The notes under the pieces were generated by a model. The model did not search any database, was not told where the DNA came from, and was given only the letters and a program-made list of their open reading frames with translations. A stretch of 64,000 nt of DNA, from positions 124,001 through 188,000 of the forward strand of contig NZ_JMTM01000053.1 in NCBI RefSeq assembly GCF_001662485.1. Reading direction: 5' to 3'. Of this stretch, positions 9,033-19,345 are shown piece by piece. Source of the stretch: Flavobacterium succinicans (GTDB taxonomy: Bacteria > Bacteroidota > Bacteroidia > Flavobacteriales > Flavobacteriaceae). Each line of letters opens with the position of its first letter. Within the stretch, counting starts at the first letter, position 1. Both the position numbers and the translations under genes were made by a program.

Positions 9033-11345
9033 CTATTGATTGACATACGTTTTGAAATAACCGCATTCTTCAATGACCTCTTGATAGTATTTAGTATCCG
9101 AATAATTTGTTTTCAATTTTACAAAACCATCAAACGCAACAAAATTTACTTTTTCCTCTGGAATCTCCCAAACATTCGCAATCGCACTATACTTCTTGTT
9201 ATAATATTCGTTTCGCTCACATTTGGCTATCATGTAGATGCATTTCGCTTTCTGTTCTTTGTTATTGGCTGCCTCAAATGCTTTTTGATAATACATTTTG
9301 GCTAGGCTACAATCCGTAATCATTTTTTTGATTGGCTCTCTAAAACTATAAGGGCTAGAACCATAGCCCGAAATTTTGGATTCATAAAAAACACGGGCAT
9401 TACCAAAATGAGTGATATTATAAAAGGCATTGCCTAACAACAAACTATTGGTATATACCTCTTCCTTAGCCGCAATCTTATCTTGCATTGTTTTGATAGT
9501 GGTCAGAAAATCCAATTGCGAATACTTCTTTTTTTGATACGCCACGTGATCGCAATCGTGACAATCTTTGATTCCTCCATTAAAAGGATTCCCATAAAAA
9601 ATCATATTTTGAAGCGAATCGGATTGCTTCATGAACTCGATAGCCGCAGGTATATCATTTTTGTAAGTGGCTTTGACCGCTTGAAAATTATTTATATCTG
9701 CTAATTTTACATCATACACACTTTGTGCTACTTGTTCTAAGTCTGTTTTGTTTGTTTTGGTTAAAAAGGCTTTCATGGCTTGCAAATCGGCAGTGGCGTC
9801 ATAAAAATTATTTCCATAGCCCCAATAATATTGATTATCAGTACCATCAAACAATTCGGCCATCACTCTGTTGCCGCTAGTTCTGTATAGCGCTGCTAGA
9901 TATTTTTTACTCCAATTGGATGCATTTTGGTATCTGAATTCTGGCATTCCTTTTTCTTTGGGCAGTTCGCGATATAACCAATTTAAATCTTTGATAATCG
10001 TCTTTTCATTTTGAGCAGTTAGCTTTTCTATTTTACTCAAATTATTTACAAAACGAAGCAAACGCAACTGATCATTGGCTAGTTTTTTCGGTGGCATTTT
10101 TTTCTCAACTTTGGCATAAATAACCTCTGCTTTCGCGAAATCTTCTCTTAAGGTATATAAATACCCCAAAGCCATATCCCACAAATACGGTTGAGCCGTG
10201 GTTCCAGCAGTCGCAATTTTGGTTACTAAGCCTAAAACTTTGGCTTCAATCTTCTTTTTATTGTCCAATTTATTTTCAGTAACCGTTTGTCTTTTTATAT
10301 CATTATTTTGCTCTGTTTTAGAGAAAGAATGATTCATATTTTGTTCTGTCTTGTTAATCAAACGCGTCAAGAGATAATCCAAATGGGTAGATTTTGGATC
10401 TAATTCAAAGATTTTCTCTATAGCACGCACCTCGTCTTTGTAATATCCTTGAATCGCCCAAAGTGCTGCTTTTTCTTTATTATCTTTGGCCATAGCCAGA
10501 GAAGCGTTCCAATCTTTTTCGTCTTGTGGATGAAAATTATATGCCGAAACAACTCGCATTTCCGGGCATTTATCAAAAACTACCGCATAGAGATAATTAG
10601 ACTTAGCATACTCTTTTTCTTTATAATAAAATCCTGCCAAGTAAGACAAAGCACGATAATACAACACATTTTTCGGAACAGTTGCTTCTGTTTTTTGAAA
10701 AAAATCAAAAGCTTCTTTGCGATAATCACTATAAAAATAAGCCTTCAACGTTTGAAACCAATACCTGTTTTTCAGAAAGGCATCTTTGGTGTTTTTGTAA
10801 TTATTTTCGATTGCTATTACTGTTTGAATCCCTTTGAACGTTTTTACTGGAACGGGATCATAACTCCAATAATCCGTGTTTACAGAAACCGTTTCAATTT
10901 GTTTTGCGAGGTACAAAAAGTCGATAAAGCTTTTAATTTTTGAGTCTTTTAACTTCAATTTGGATTCCCATTGCACGACGTTTTTTGTACTCTTTTTGGT
11001 TTTATAAAAAGCATAAATATCTTGAACCGCTACAGCGCTACTGTCCAACAAAAAGTAACCAACAGCAGCCGAATCCGCTTTGCCTTTTAGATACGTTTCC
11101 CAATCAGTTCGAATCGATTCGTTGAACCTCGTGTTATAATTTACCTCAAAGCCAATAGAATAAAAAACGTCCCCAGACAAAAACAAGGGTTCGTAGGAGG
11201 CATCTACAAAGGTTTCGGGAGTGAAATTAGAATCAAATGAAAAATTATTATAATCACCATCAGAACAGGCGTAGATTATTCCATACACCATAAGTAAAAC
11301 GGCACTAAAAAACAGCAATAACTTGCTCAAAAATTGATTTTTCAT
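9033..11345 (-). CDS. Uncharacterised 770-residue exported protein with helical repeats
   Basis: I do not recognise a named family. An N-terminal hydrophobic segment (residues 8-26) ends in IIYAC, so Cys27 could be lipidated, although the Tyr in the lipobox is unusual. The remainder is mostly helical with many Tyr, Lys and Ala. Segments such as VLYYRALSYLAGFYYKEKEYAKSNY (about 228-253), LWDMALGYLYTLREDFAKAEVIY and CIYMIAKCERNEYYNKKY look like TPR-type helix pairs. A CHDCD cluster lies near residue 598. Its start overlaps the end of the upstream lipoprotein gene by 41 bases, implying translational coupling. A scaffold or envelope assembly role is a guess. Confidence 0.8.
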   Translation of the reverse strand: MKNQFLSKLLLFFSAVLLMVYGIIYACSDGDYNNFSFDSNFTPETFVDASYEPLFLSGDVFYSIGFEVNYNTRFNESIRTDWETYLKGKADSAAVGYFLLDSSAVAVQDIYAFYKTKKSTKNVVQWESKLKLKDSKIKSFIDFLYLAKQIETVSVNTDYWSYDPVPVKTFKGIQTVIAIENNYKNTKDAFLKNRYWFQTLKAYFYSDYRKEAFDFFQKTEATVPKNVLYYRALSYLAGFYYKEKEYAKSNYLYAVVFDKCPEMRVVSAYNFHPQDEKDWNASLAMAKDNKEKAALWAIQGYYKDEVRAIEKIFELDPKSTHLDYLLTRLINKTEQNMNHSFSKTEQNNDIKRQTVTENKLDNKKKIEAKVLGLVTKIATAGTTAQPYLWDMALGYLYTLREDFAKAEVIYAKVEKKMPPKKLANDQLRLLRFVNNLSKIEKLTAQNEKTIIKDLNWLYRELPKEKGMPEFRYQNASNWSKKYLAALYRTSGNRVMAELFDGTDNQYYWGYGNNFYDATADLQAMKAFLTKTNKTDLEQVAQSVYDVKLADINNFQAVKATYKNDIPAAIEFMKQSDSLQNMIFYGNPFNGGIKDCHDCDHVAYQKKKYSQLDFLTTIKTMQDKIAAKEEVYTNSLLLGNAFYNITHFGNARVFYESKISGYGSSPYSFREPIKKMITDCSLAKMYYQKAFEAANNKEQKAKCIYMIAKCERNEYYNKKYSAIANVWEIPEEKVNFVAFDGFVKLKTNYSDTKYYQEVIEECGYFKTYVNQ

Positions 11346-12309
11346 AGTTATTAAAATTGAATTGATCTAAATCGTAAAATAGTATTTCTTTAGGAGATGC
11401 TTTGGTATTTTCTTGCAAATCAGCAGCCATTTCTAGCAAATCGGAAGACGAAATCGCTTCTAATTTTAAAATATCATTTTCTTGATAAAAAACTCCATTT
11501 TTGTAATTAGATTGTATGACTCTAAAATATTTTTCGTTTTCACGTTTAAAATTTTTATCCTCTAATAAATTAGCAACGCTAAGTTTAGCCCGAACGCCTA
11601 TTACTTTTTGGTTTTGAATATGAATAAACCAAGAATAAATAGGCAATGCAAAATTGAGTGGTAGCGGATATTTCTTAACACTTTCCAAATACTTTTCGGC
11701 AATTTTTCGGTCATAAATCGAATTGAGCGAATCATGAGCAATTTTTCCCATGTTGTAATACATCAAAACACCCGAATCTACATTAGGGATTTTGGTTTTT
11801 TTGAAATATTTTACCTGATGCAATCGAATGGTTGCTGAAATTCTTTTTTGGGATACTTTTTTAAAAACCTCAACAAACTCCAAGTAGCGTTCTTTGGTAC
11901 TCAATGTCCAATCGCAATCCAGCTGAATCTCTTGACAATTTATCCCATTAGAAGCATTAATTCTTGTGATTAAATTGGCTGTTTTATGCGCTATCTCTTT
12001 TACTGCAATTGTTGAATCTAAAAAAATCTGGTTCTTGATGTAAACCACAGGAACTACTGTAAATTGCTTAATAGGTGTTTTAAAATGAATCGGACTTGTG
12101 GGATAAACTTGATGAGAAGCAACGTTTATCGCAAGATCAAAATAACGTACATAGAGTTTTTGAACGTTGTTTAGCATCAATACTTCTTGTTCTTTTGGCG
12201 TTAATTCAAAAATGGTTTTCCAATAATAAAAGGATATAGCCGGTTTTTTGCTAGGTTGGCAAGCCAAAAGCAAAAGTAATAAAAGCGCAAAACCCAATTT
12301 ATTTTTCAA
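11305..12309 (-). CDS. Uncharacterised lipoprotein, TIM-barrel-like
   Basis: A 334-residue protein with a clear lipoprotein signal MKNKLGFALLLLLLLAC (Cys17). The body alternates hydrophobic strands and helices. QKLYVRYFDLA (about 50-60), FTVVPVVYIKNQIF, IQLDCDWT (about 128-135), ISATIRLHQV and VLMYYNMGK give a pattern like the strands of a glycoside-hydrolase-type barrel, with acidic residues at strand ends. I infer the fold only from this pattern. Its last 41 bases overlap the start of the 770-residue gene, and both precede mce. The two lipoproteins probably act together in the envelope; the function is unknown. Confidence 0.8.
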   Translation of the reverse strand: MKNKLGFALLLLLLLACQPSKKPAISFYYWKTIFELTPKEQEVLMLNNVQKLYVRYFDLAINVASHQVYPTSPIHFKTPIKQFTVVPVVYIKNQIFLDSTIAVKEIAHKTANLITRINASNGINCQEIQLDCDWTLSTKERYLEFVEVFKKVSQKRISATIRLHQVKYFKKTKIPNVDSGVLMYYNMGKIAHDSLNSIYDRKIAEKYLESVKKYPLPLNFALPIYSWFIHIQNQKVIGVRAKLSVANLLEDKNFKRENEKYFRVIQSNYKNGVFYQENDILKLEAISSSDLLEMAADLQENTKASPKEILFYDLDQFNFNNYEKSIFEQVIAVF

Positions 12310-12469
12310 AAGGTATAAGAATTAATAGTCTTAACAAATATATTAATAACCAGCACGTAAAACATCAAAAGCCTAAATTTTACTATAAAAGATATGCCAA
12401 TAAATCGCTAAATAATTTCGATTACAGTAAATATAATTGTTATTTTGTACTTTCTAATGTTAAACTAAT

Positions 12470-14134
12470 ATGTCACAATCCAATTACCGTTTCCTTTTGT
12501 TCCTTTTTCTTTTCGTATGTATTGGCTGTGCCAAAAAAGGAAGTATCACCGGCGGTTTGAAAGATACCATTGCCCCAACCCTGAAGATTAGTTTCCCAGA
12601 AAATTATAGTACCAATTTTAAAGGTAATCAAATCAAACTCACTTTTGATGAGTATATAAAACTGAAAGGATTAGAAAAACAACTCATCGTTTCACCACCC
12701 ATGAAAAATGAGCCGTTGATTATACCATCAACTGTAACGAAATACCTTACTATTCAAATCAAAGACACTTTACAACCCAATACAACTTATAGTTTTAATT
12801 TTGGACAAAGTATTACCGACAACAACGAGGGCAATCCTTTGAACCAATTCAAGTATGTTTTCTCTACAGGGCCTTATATCGATTCGCTTGCCCTTGGCGG
12901 AAGAGTGAAAGATGCTCTTGAGAAAGAAGTAGAATCGTTCGTTTCTGTGATGTTGTATGAAGTGAATGAAAAATTCAAAGATTCGGTGGTGTACACTAAC
13001 CCTCCAAGATACATTACCAATACGTTGGATAGTTTAAAGACGTTTCGTTTAGAAAATCTAAAGGCGGGAAAATACCTTTTGGTAGCTATGAAAGACCGCA
13101 ACAACAACAATAAATTCAATCCGAAAACAGACAAAATTGGTTTTCACAAACAATTCGTAACCATCCCAAACGATACGGTGTATGAAATTGAATTGTTCAA
13201 AGAAGAACTTCCGTTTAAAGCCTATAAACCCTTCCAAGCCTCAGGCAATCGATTGGTAGTGCCGTATGATGGAAAACAAGATTTTTCGAAGTTAAAACCG
13301 AAAATCATCTTGAGAAACAATACTCAAAGTATTGAAAGTATCGTAACTCAATTTCCAAAAAAAGACTCGCTTCAAGTATGGTACAAACCTATAAAAGTAG
13401 ATTCACTTTTGATGAATATCAAAAAAGAAAGTTATGTAAACGATTTTAGTGTAAAAATCAAAAATCAAAAAAAAGATACACTAAGTATCAGCGCAGTTCA
13501 GTCTGGGATTTTGAATATGAGAGAGCATTTCACATTAGAATCCAACACTCCTTTGGTTAAAATTGATCCTTCTAAAATAAATTTAACTGATGGTGCTACC
13601 AAAGCAGTAGCATTTACCCCTCGATATGATGATTTTCACCAAAAATTGGTTTTTGATTTCAAAAAAGTACCTGAAGAAAAATATGAATTTAAATTGCTTC
13701 CAGGTGCTTTGACTGACTTTTTTGAAAAATCGAATGACACCTTAACCTATAAGATCAACACCAGAAGCGAAACGGATTATGGAAACTTAACAGTTGTTTT
13801 GAGTAATACCAAAAGATTCCCTATTATTATAGAACTCACCAATGCCAAAGGAGAAGTTTTAGCCTCTGAATATTCTGAAAAAGCAAACAAAGTCGTCTTC
13901 ACGTTTTTGGAACCTGCTAATTACACCCTAAGAGCAATTTATGATGATAATAAAAATCAAAAATACGATTCGGGTAATTTCTTAGAAAAAAGACAGTCCG
14001 AAGAAGTTATTTATTTCTCTAAAGAAGTAGATGTTCGAGCCAACTGGGAAGTAGAACAATCCTTTGATTTGAGCATTCCTTACACTCCTGAGTCTAAAAA
14101 GAAAGAAGACAAGGATAAGAAGAAGAAAAAATAG
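12470..14134 (+). CDS. Lipoprotein with N-terminal SbsA-type Ig-like domain
   Basis: A 554-residue surface or periplasmic lipoprotein. The signal peptide ends in VCIGC (Cys20). Residues about 31-135 (DTIAPTLKISFPE ... FKYVFSTG) are a Big_5/SbsA Ig-like domain, followed by a segment with NNNNKFNPKTDKIGF (about 203-217) resembling a carboxypeptidase-regulatory-like strand hairpin. A second similar DDNKNQKYDSGNF lies near residue 495. The tail is strongly basic and acidic (KKKEDKDKKKKK). The family is widespread in Bacteroidota and usually annotated only by domain. It is followed after 5 bases by the Coa1-like gene, so the two are co-transcribed. Confidence 0.85.
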   Translation: MSQSNYRFLLFLFLFVCIGCAKKGSITGGLKDTIAPTLKISFPENYSTNFKGNQIKLTFDEYIKLKGLEKQLIVSPPMKNEPLIIPSTVTKYLTIQIKDTLQPNTTYSFNFGQSITDNNEGNPLNQFKYVFSTGPYIDSLALGGRVKDALEKEVESFVSVMLYEVNEKFKDSVVYTNPPRYITNTLDSLKTFRLENLKAGKYLLVAMKDRNNNNKFNPKTDKIGFHKQFVTIPNDTVYEIELFKEELPFKAYKPFQASGNRLVVPYDGKQDFSKLKPKIILRNNTQSIESIVTQFPKKDSLQVWYKPIKVDSLLMNIKKESYVNDFSVKIKNQKKDTLSISAVQSGILNMREHFTLESNTPLVKIDPSKINLTDGATKAVAFTPRYDDFHQKLVFDFKKVPEEKYEFKLLPGALTDFFEKSNDTLTYKINTRSETDYGNLTVVLSNTKRFPIIIELTNAKGEVLASEYSEKANKVVFTFLEPANYTLRAIYDDNKNQKYDSGNFLEKRQSEEVIYFSKEVDVRANWEVEQSFDLSIPYTPESKKKEDKDKKKKK

Positions 14135-14139
14135 AAGCG

Positions 14140-14571
14140 ATGAACAATGATGGAATTGATAGTGATTCTTGGATGAAACGAAACTGGAAATGGCTACTTC
14201 CAACTACAATTGCAATCCTATTTTTGACTTTTTATACCATTATTCCAGTTTTAAATAACGAAGCTCCTCAATTGATTAAAGCCTATTCTGATACTAAAGT
14301 TTTTGAAAAAGCAATTGCCATAGCCAATGCGAATTCGAAAGTTAAAACTACAATCGGAACTATTGAAGCCATCGACAAATTAACTATTTTAGAAGGCAAT
14401 ATTGTTTATTCTAATAACGATACCTCTATAGCTTCGACTATTAGAATCAAAGGAAATCATAACCAAGGAAAAATGGATTTTACAGCCAACAAAAAAGGAA
14501 ACGAATGGATTTTTCAAAAGATAACCATACGCTGTAAAAATCCAAAAACGGTAATTAGTGTGATTGAATAA
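14140..14571 (+). CDS. Coa1-like single-pass membrane protein
   Basis: 143 residues. An N-terminal cytoplasmic tail with DSWMKRNWKW is followed by one transmembrane helix (about 17-38) and a small extracytoplasmic domain. The W-(K/R)-RNWKW-helix start and the later segment with IGTIEAIDKL and GSI/GKMDF-type strands match the cytochrome c oxidase assembly factor 1 (Coa1/Tim21-like) family of Bacteroidota proteins. The link to oxidase assembly is by family name only; no oxidase gene is nearby. It starts 5 bases after the Ig-like lipoprotein. Confidence 0.75.
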   Translation: MNNDGIDSDSWMKRNWKWLLPTTIAILFLTFYTIIPVLNNEAPQLIKAYSDTKVFEKAIAIANANSKVKTTIGTIEAIDKLTILEGNIVYSNNDTSIASTIRIKGNHNQGKMDFTANKKGNEWIFQKITIRCKNPKTVISVIE

Positions 14572-14590
14572 AGCGGAACTCTTAATCGAT

Positions 14591-15355
14591 TTACTTGATT
14601 TCAAAATCATCTTTATCGTTCAAGAAACCTAGTTTTTGTCGGGTTTCCAATAGTCCTTTTTTATCCAAAGAAGCTATAAAAATGCCTTCGGATTCTTGTG
14701 GAGCAACAAGATCTCGACCCAAATAATCTTGCACTTGCGAATGTCCGTTGTATAAATGGTGATTGGCATCTACTCCTATTCTATTCACTCCAATAGTATA
14801 ACACATATTTTCAATCGCTCGTGCTTTAAGTAAGGCGTCCCAAGCATTAATTCGCATATTGGGCCAATTCGCAACATAAAGTAACACATCGTACGCTTCC
14901 ATATTTCGTGCAAAAACAGGAAAACGCAAATCATAGCAAATCAGTGGGCAAATTTTCCAACCCAAATAATCAATGATTACTTTTTCTTTGCCAGCAGTAT
15001 AAGCTTTATCTTCTCCAGCTAAAGTAAACAAGTGTCTTTTGTCATAAAATTGCACTTCTCCCGAAGGAAAAACAAACACCAATCGGTTATAGAAATTTCC
15101 TTTATCGGCAATAACCAAACTCCCAGTGATGGCTGCATTTTTTTCTTTAGCCAACTGTTGTAACCATACCATCGTTTCGCCTTGCATCGTTTCTACTACC
15201 AAATTAGGATGCATCGTAAAACCTGAGGTAAACATTTCAGGAAGTACAATTAGATCAACTGATTCACTAATCGCATTGATTTTTTCTTCGAACTGAAGGC
15301 GATTTGCTACTGGATTTTCCCAGGTTAAGGGAGATTGTAGGATGGCTATTTTCAT
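14591..15355 (-). CDS. Nitrilase-superfamily amidohydrolase, omega-amidase type
   Basis: A 254-residue C-N hydrolase resembling YafV/Nit2, which hydrolyse alpha-ketoglutaramate or alpha-ketosuccinamate in metabolite repair of glutamine transamination. The catalytic triad is visible: Glu40 (VLPEMFTSGF), Lys106 (YDKRHLF) and Cys140 (CPLICYDLRFP). The conserved YVANWP segment, with Asn and Trp typical of the YafV branch, follows. Start MKIAILQ is standard. It converges with the Coa1-like gene across a 19-base gap. The substrate is inferred from the subfamily. Confidence 0.9.
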   Translation of the reverse strand: MKIAILQSPLTWENPVANRLQFEEKINAISESVDLIVLPEMFTSGFTMHPNLVVETMQGETMVWLQQLAKEKNAAITGSLVIADKGNFYNRLVFVFPSGEVQFYDKRHLFTLAGEDKAYTAGKEKVIIDYLGWKICPLICYDLRFPVFARNMEAYDVLLYVANWPNMRINAWDALLKARAIENMCYTIGVNRIGVDANHHLYNGHSQVQDYLGRDLVAPQESEGIFIASLDKKGLLETRQKLGFLNDKDDFEIK

Positions 15356-15421
15356 AAAATAAATTTAATAAAAATTGATTCTTACCGCATAAGACAAAAC
15401 ATCTCTTTACTCCTTGGTAAT

Positions 15422-15460
15422 AAAAAAAACGCATCCAAATAAATAGATGCGTTTTTTTTA
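15422..15460 (-). terminator. Intrinsic terminator downstream of sdhB
   Basis: ACGCATC (15429-15435) pairs with GATGCGT (15446-15452) around a 10-base AT loop. The minus strand has eight T after the hairpin, and the plus strand also has a T run, so it can work in both directions. It ends the sdhCAB transcript. Confidence 0.8.
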
Positions 15461-15486
15461 CTTCTTTGCCTAAAAGACAATTAGAA

Positions 15487-16248
15487 TTATTTCAAACTTG
15501 CTGACAAATATTCTCTATTCATACGAGCGATGTTCTCTAATGAAATTCCTTTTGGACATTCGATTTCGCAAGCTCCAGTGTTAGTACAGTTACCAAAACC
15601 TTCTTCGTCCATTTGACGTACCATGTTCAATACACGGTTTGTAGCTTCTACTTTCCCTTGTGGTAAAAGTGCATATTGCGAAACTTTAGCACCAACAAAC
15701 AACATCGCTGAACCATTTTTACAAGTAGCCACACATGCTCCACATCCAATACAAGCAGCAGCTTCAAAAGCTTTGTCTGCATCAGCCTTAGGCACAGGAA
15801 GCGTATTCGCATCGATGGTATTACCTGAAGTATTTACAGAAACAAATCCTCCTGCTTGTTGAATTCTTTCGAAAGAAGATCTATCAACAACTAAATCTTT
15901 AACTACTGGAAACGCCACACTTCTCCATGGTTCTATTACGATCGTATCCCCGTCGTTGAACATTCTCATGTGTAATTGACAAGTCGTGATTCCTGTATCT
16001 GGTCCGTGTGCACGTCCATTGATATACAAAGAACACATTCCGCAAATTCCTTCGCGACAATCGTGATCAAAGGCTACAGGCTCTTTTCTTTCGTTCACTA
16101 ATTGCTCGTTCAATTGATCTAACATTTCTAGAAACGAACTCGCTGTAGAAACATCATTCAACTTATATGTTTCCATCTTTCCCTTAACTTTAGCGTTTTT
16201 TTGACGCCAAATCTGTAAGGTTATATTAATATTTTTTGCTGCACTCAT
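15487..16248 (-). CDS. sdhB: Succinate dehydrogenase/fumarate reductase iron-sulfur subunit
   Basis: Electron-transfer subunit between the flavin of SdhA and the membrane haem subunit. The 253 residues carry the [2Fe-2S] ligands Cys64, Cys69, Cys72 and Cys90 (CREGICGMC ... TTC), then ferredoxin-like clusters in [13 protein letters not shown] and [14 protein letters not shown] for the 4Fe-4S and 3Fe-4S centres. It lies 69 bases downstream of sdhA and is last in the sdhC-sdhA-sdhB operon, the order typical of the Bacteroidota/Bacillota B-type complex. Confidence 0.97.
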   Translation of the reverse strand: MSAAKNINITLQIWRQKNAKVKGKMETYKLNDVSTASSFLEMLDQLNEQLVNERKEPVAFDHDCREGICGMCSLYINGRAHGPDTGITTCQLHMRMFNDGDTIVIEPWRSVAFPVVKDLVVDRSSFERIQQAGGFVSVNTSGNTIDANTLPVPKADADKAFEAAACIGCGACVATCKNGSAMLFVGAKVSQYALLPQGKVEATNRVLNMVRQMDEEGFGNCTNTGACEIECPKGISLENIARMNREYLSASLK

Positions 16249-16317
16249 GTTTTTTATTTTTAAAGTGATTAGCTTATAGTCGAATTAATACTAACCGCTA
16301 ATTTCTATCGCTAATTA

Positions 16318-18327
16318 CTATTTATAATTTCTTGCGGCTATTTTAATAAACTCGTATTTCAATTCTTCTTTATGAAGTACTTCTTGATTGATATCGTCTC
16401 CTTTGTACTCCCAAGCTCCAACAAACTTAAAGTTTTCGTCATCTCGAAGTGTTTCACCTTCAGCATCTTGATATTCTTCACGGAAGTGACCACCACAAGA
16501 TTCTAGACGTTGTAAAGCATCAATTGCCATTAATTGTCCTAATTCAATAAAATCAGCCACACGTAATGCTTTTTCTAATTCAGGATTCAACTCATCTGCA
16601 CTTCCTGGAACATAAACGTCTTTGTAGAATTCTGCTTTCAAAGCTGCAATTTCAGAAATGGCTTCAGTCAAACCTTTCTCATTACGCCCCATACCTACTT
16701 TATTCCACATGATCAATCCTAAACGTTTGTGGAAATGATCTACAGATTTTGTTCCGTTATTGTTCAAGAATTTATCAATCGAATCTTTCACGCTTTTTTC
16801 AGCTGCTGCAAATTCAGGTAAATCAGTAGAGATTTTTCCTGTACGAATGTCATCCGCTAAATAATCAGAAACAGTATATGGCAATACGAAATAACCATCA
16901 GCCAATCCTTGCATCAAAGCAGAAGCTCCTAAACGGTTGGCTCCGTGATCAGAGAAATTCGCTTCTCCAGCTACGAAACATCCCGGAATAGTTGACTCTA
17001 AATTGTAATCAACCCAAACACCCCCCATAGTATAGTGTACCGCTGGATAAATTTTCATTGGAGTTTCGTATGGATTTTCGTCTGTAATTTTTTGGTACAT
17101 GGTAAACAAGTTACCATATTTTTCTTCTAACCATTTTTTACCTAAAGAAAGAACCTCTTCTTGCGAAGGATTGTGATTTCCTTTAGCAAAAGCTACTTGT
17201 TTCCCTTTTGATTGAATCTCAGAAGAGAAATCCAAATACACTCCTTCATTAGTATCATTAGCTTCGATACCGTGACCAGCATCACAAACCTCTTTAGCAG
17301 CTCTAGAAGCAACGTCACGAGGCACTAAGTTACCAAACGCAGGATATTTTCTTTCTAAGTAGTAATCTCTATCTTCTTCAGCAATTTGTGTTGGTTTTAG
17401 TTTACCTGCACGAATCGCTTCTGCATCTTCTTTTTTCTTTGGTACCCAGATACGTCCAGAGTTTCTTAATGACTCGGACATCAAAGTCAATTTCGATTGA
17501 TTGGTTCCGTGTACTGGAATACAAGTTGGGTGAATTTGCACAAAACATGGGTTAGCAAACAAAGCACCTTGCTTATGAATTTTCCAGCTTGCAGTAACAT
17601 TAGAACCCATCGCATTCGTAGACAAGAAATATACATTTCCGTATCCACCTGTTGCAATAATTACTGCGTGAGCCGAATGTCTTTCTAATTCTCCAGTAAC
17701 TAAATTACGAGCAATGATTCCACGAGCTTTTCCGTTCACTTTTACTAATTCTAGCATTTCGTGACGGTTGTACATGTCAATTTTACCCAAACCAATTTGT
17801 CTAGATAAAGCAGAATAAGCTCCTAACAACAACTGTTGTCCGGTTTGTCCTGCAGCATAAAATGTACGTTGTACTTGAGTTCCTCCAAAAGAACGGTTAT
17901 CCAACATTCCTCCGTAGTCACGCGCAAAAGGAACTCCTTGTGCCACACATTGGTCAATAATATTTCCAGACACTTCAGCCAAACGGTGTACGTTTGCCTC
18001 ACGTGCTCTATAATCTCCTCCTTTTATCGTATCATAAAACAAACGGAAGGTACTATCTCCGTCATTTTGGTAATTTTTTGCAGCGTTGATCCCTCCTTGA
18101 GCTGCAATTGAGTGTGCACGTCGAGGAGAATCTTGATAACAAAATGCTTTAACATTATAACCCATTTCAGCAAAAGATGCTGCTGCAGAGGCTCCGGCTA
18201 AACCGGTTCCAACAACGATAATATCAATTTTTGGGCGATTGTTTGGAGCAACTAATCGTAAGTGGTCTTTATAATCTGTCCATTTTTTAGAAATGTGACC
18301 TTCAGGTATTTTAGAATCTAATTTCAT
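16318..18327 (-). CDS. sdhA: Succinate dehydrogenase/fumarate reductase flavoprotein subunit
   Basis: A 669-residue FAD subunit that oxidises succinate in the TCA cycle or reduces fumarate. The dinucleotide fold [20 protein letters not shown] lies at about residues 37-56. [13 protein letters not shown] is the histidyl-FAD motif. The later HPTCIPV block and [19 protein letters not shown] near residue 460 complete the family signature. It has the long form typical of B-type complexes (about 640-670 residues), with sdhC 11 bases upstream and sdhB downstream. Confidence 0.97.
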   Translation of the reverse strand: MKLDSKIPEGHISKKWTDYKDHLRLVAPNNRPKIDIIVVGTGLAGASAAASFAEMGYNVKAFCYQDSPRRAHSIAAQGGINAAKNYQNDGDSTFRLFYDTIKGGDYRAREANVHRLAEVSGNIIDQCVAQGVPFARDYGGMLDNRSFGGTQVQRTFYAAGQTGQQLLLGAYSALSRQIGLGKIDMYNRHEMLELVKVNGKARGIIARNLVTGELERHSAHAVIIATGGYGNVYFLSTNAMGSNVTASWKIHKQGALFANPCFVQIHPTCIPVHGTNQSKLTLMSESLRNSGRIWVPKKKEDAEAIRAGKLKPTQIAEEDRDYYLERKYPAFGNLVPRDVASRAAKEVCDAGHGIEANDTNEGVYLDFSSEIQSKGKQVAFAKGNHNPSQEEVLSLGKKWLEEKYGNLFTMYQKITDENPYETPMKIYPAVHYTMGGVWVDYNLESTIPGCFVAGEANFSDHGANRLGASALMQGLADGYFVLPYTVSDYLADDIRTGKISTDLPEFAAAEKSVKDSIDKFLNNNGTKSVDHFHKRLGLIMWNKVGMGRNEKGLTEAISEIAALKAEFYKDVYVPGSADELNPELEKALRVADFIELGQLMAIDALQRLESCGGHFREEYQDAEGETLRDDENFKFVGAWEYKGDDINQEVLHKEELKYEFIKIAARNYK

Positions 18328-18338
18328 TTTGATTGATA

Positions 18339-19004
18339 TTAATGATTAAAATGATGAAATAAAGCAATAAATATGAATCCAACAGGAACCACAATTGCAA
18401 ATGCATATCCTAATTTTTGAATAGTAGCGGAGAATTTGTTGTTGAATCCAACAGATTGGAAAGAAGAACTAAACCCATGCCATAAGTGAATCGCTAATAA
18501 AACGAAGGCTACCACATAGATACCTGTACGAACTGGACTTTCAAACTTAGCCACCAATTCTTCAAAATATCTTGTTTCATTGATTGCTCCAGATTCTACA
18601 TATTTATAAGTCATTTCATGAATCCAAAAATCGAAAAAATGCAAACCTAAAAAGGCCAAAACCACCAATCCAGAAATAATCATATTCCTTGAAGCCCATG
18701 AAGCATTAGCAGCTCCATCATATTTTACATAACTTACCGGTCTAGCTTTTCTGTTTTGATACTCTAATACCATACCCATTACAAAGTGGAAAACTACCCC
18801 TGCGATAAGTATGGGTTGCATCACAAATTGAATTAAAGGATTGTATCCCATAAAGTGAGACATTGCATTAAAAGCATCTGCACTAAAAACAGACACCATA
18901 TTGATGAAAAAATGCAATGACAAGAAAGTAATTAAAAAAAGTCCCGATAATGCCATTGCCACTTTTCTAGCAATAGAAGACTTTAACAACGTAGTTTGTG
19001 CCAT
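18339..19004 (-). CDS. sdhC: Succinate dehydrogenase cytochrome b subunit
   Basis: A 221-residue membrane anchor with five predicted helices (about 12-35, 58-83, 106-128, 155-178, 195-217). Such B-type subunits bind two haems and menaquinone. Candidate haem ligands are the histidines in [25 protein letters not shown] and [13 protein letters not shown]. It is first in the operon with a matched promoter upstream. The protein belongs to the TIGR02046-like single-subunit anchors, so no sdhD is expected. Confidence 0.94.
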   Translation of the reverse strand: MAQTTLLKSSIARKVAMALSGLFLITFLSLHFFINMVSVFSADAFNAMSHFMGYNPLIQFVMQPILIAGVVFHFVMGMVLEYQNRKARPVSYVKYDGAANASWASRNMIISGLVVLAFLGLHFFDFWIHEMTYKYVESGAINETRYFEELVAKFESPVRTGIYVVAFVLLAIHLWHGFSSSFQSVGFNNKFSATIQKLGYAFAIVVPVGFIFIALFHHFNH

Positions 19005-19036
19005 ATTTTTTTATATTGATTAATAAAAATTCCACA

Positions 19037-19067
19037 CAAAAATAAGGGAATTAAAAAGGAATCACAA
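19037..19067 (-). promoter_or_regulatory. Probable sdhCAB promoter
   Basis: On the minus strand TTG (19067-19065), 20 bases, then TATTTTTG (19044-19037), matching the Bacteroidota -33/-7 pattern and giving a leader of about 25-30 bases. The 341-base gap 19005-19345 otherwise holds AT-rich sequence and the HMG-CoA synthase promoter. Confidence 0.6.
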
Positions 19068-19295
19068 CCCTTTCCTATTTATTTATAATGATTTTAAAGT
19101 GTTTAACATAAAGCAGCCATAAGGAATAAAAAACCAAAACATACTAAACAAAATTTAAAAAAATCTAAAATAATTAACAAAAAACAAGGCTAAAGACTGA
19201 AAATTTAGAAAAAATTAGCGATTTAACAACAAAACAATTTATTTTCCTTTTTATTAAAAAAAATTCACATCCAGAAGAATAAAAGGATAAAAATC

Positions 19296-19325
19296 TTGCA
19301 TTTGGCTCCTGTCATTTTACCTTTG
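19296..19325 (+). promoter_or_regulatory. Probable promoter of HMG-CoA synthase gene
   Basis: TTG (19296-19298), 19 bases, then TACCTTTG (19318-19325), a close match to the Bacteroidota consensus. The start codon is 21 bases downstream, so the leader is very short. Confidence 0.6.
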
Positions 19326-19345
19326 CATTTCAAAATTGATATACC

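Noticed and set aside
10449..10943. 164-residue plus-strand frame antisense to the 770-residue gene
   Set aside because: Aromatic- and Ile-rich composition typical of a complementary-strand shadow. The minus-strand gene has the coherent signal peptide and repeat structure.
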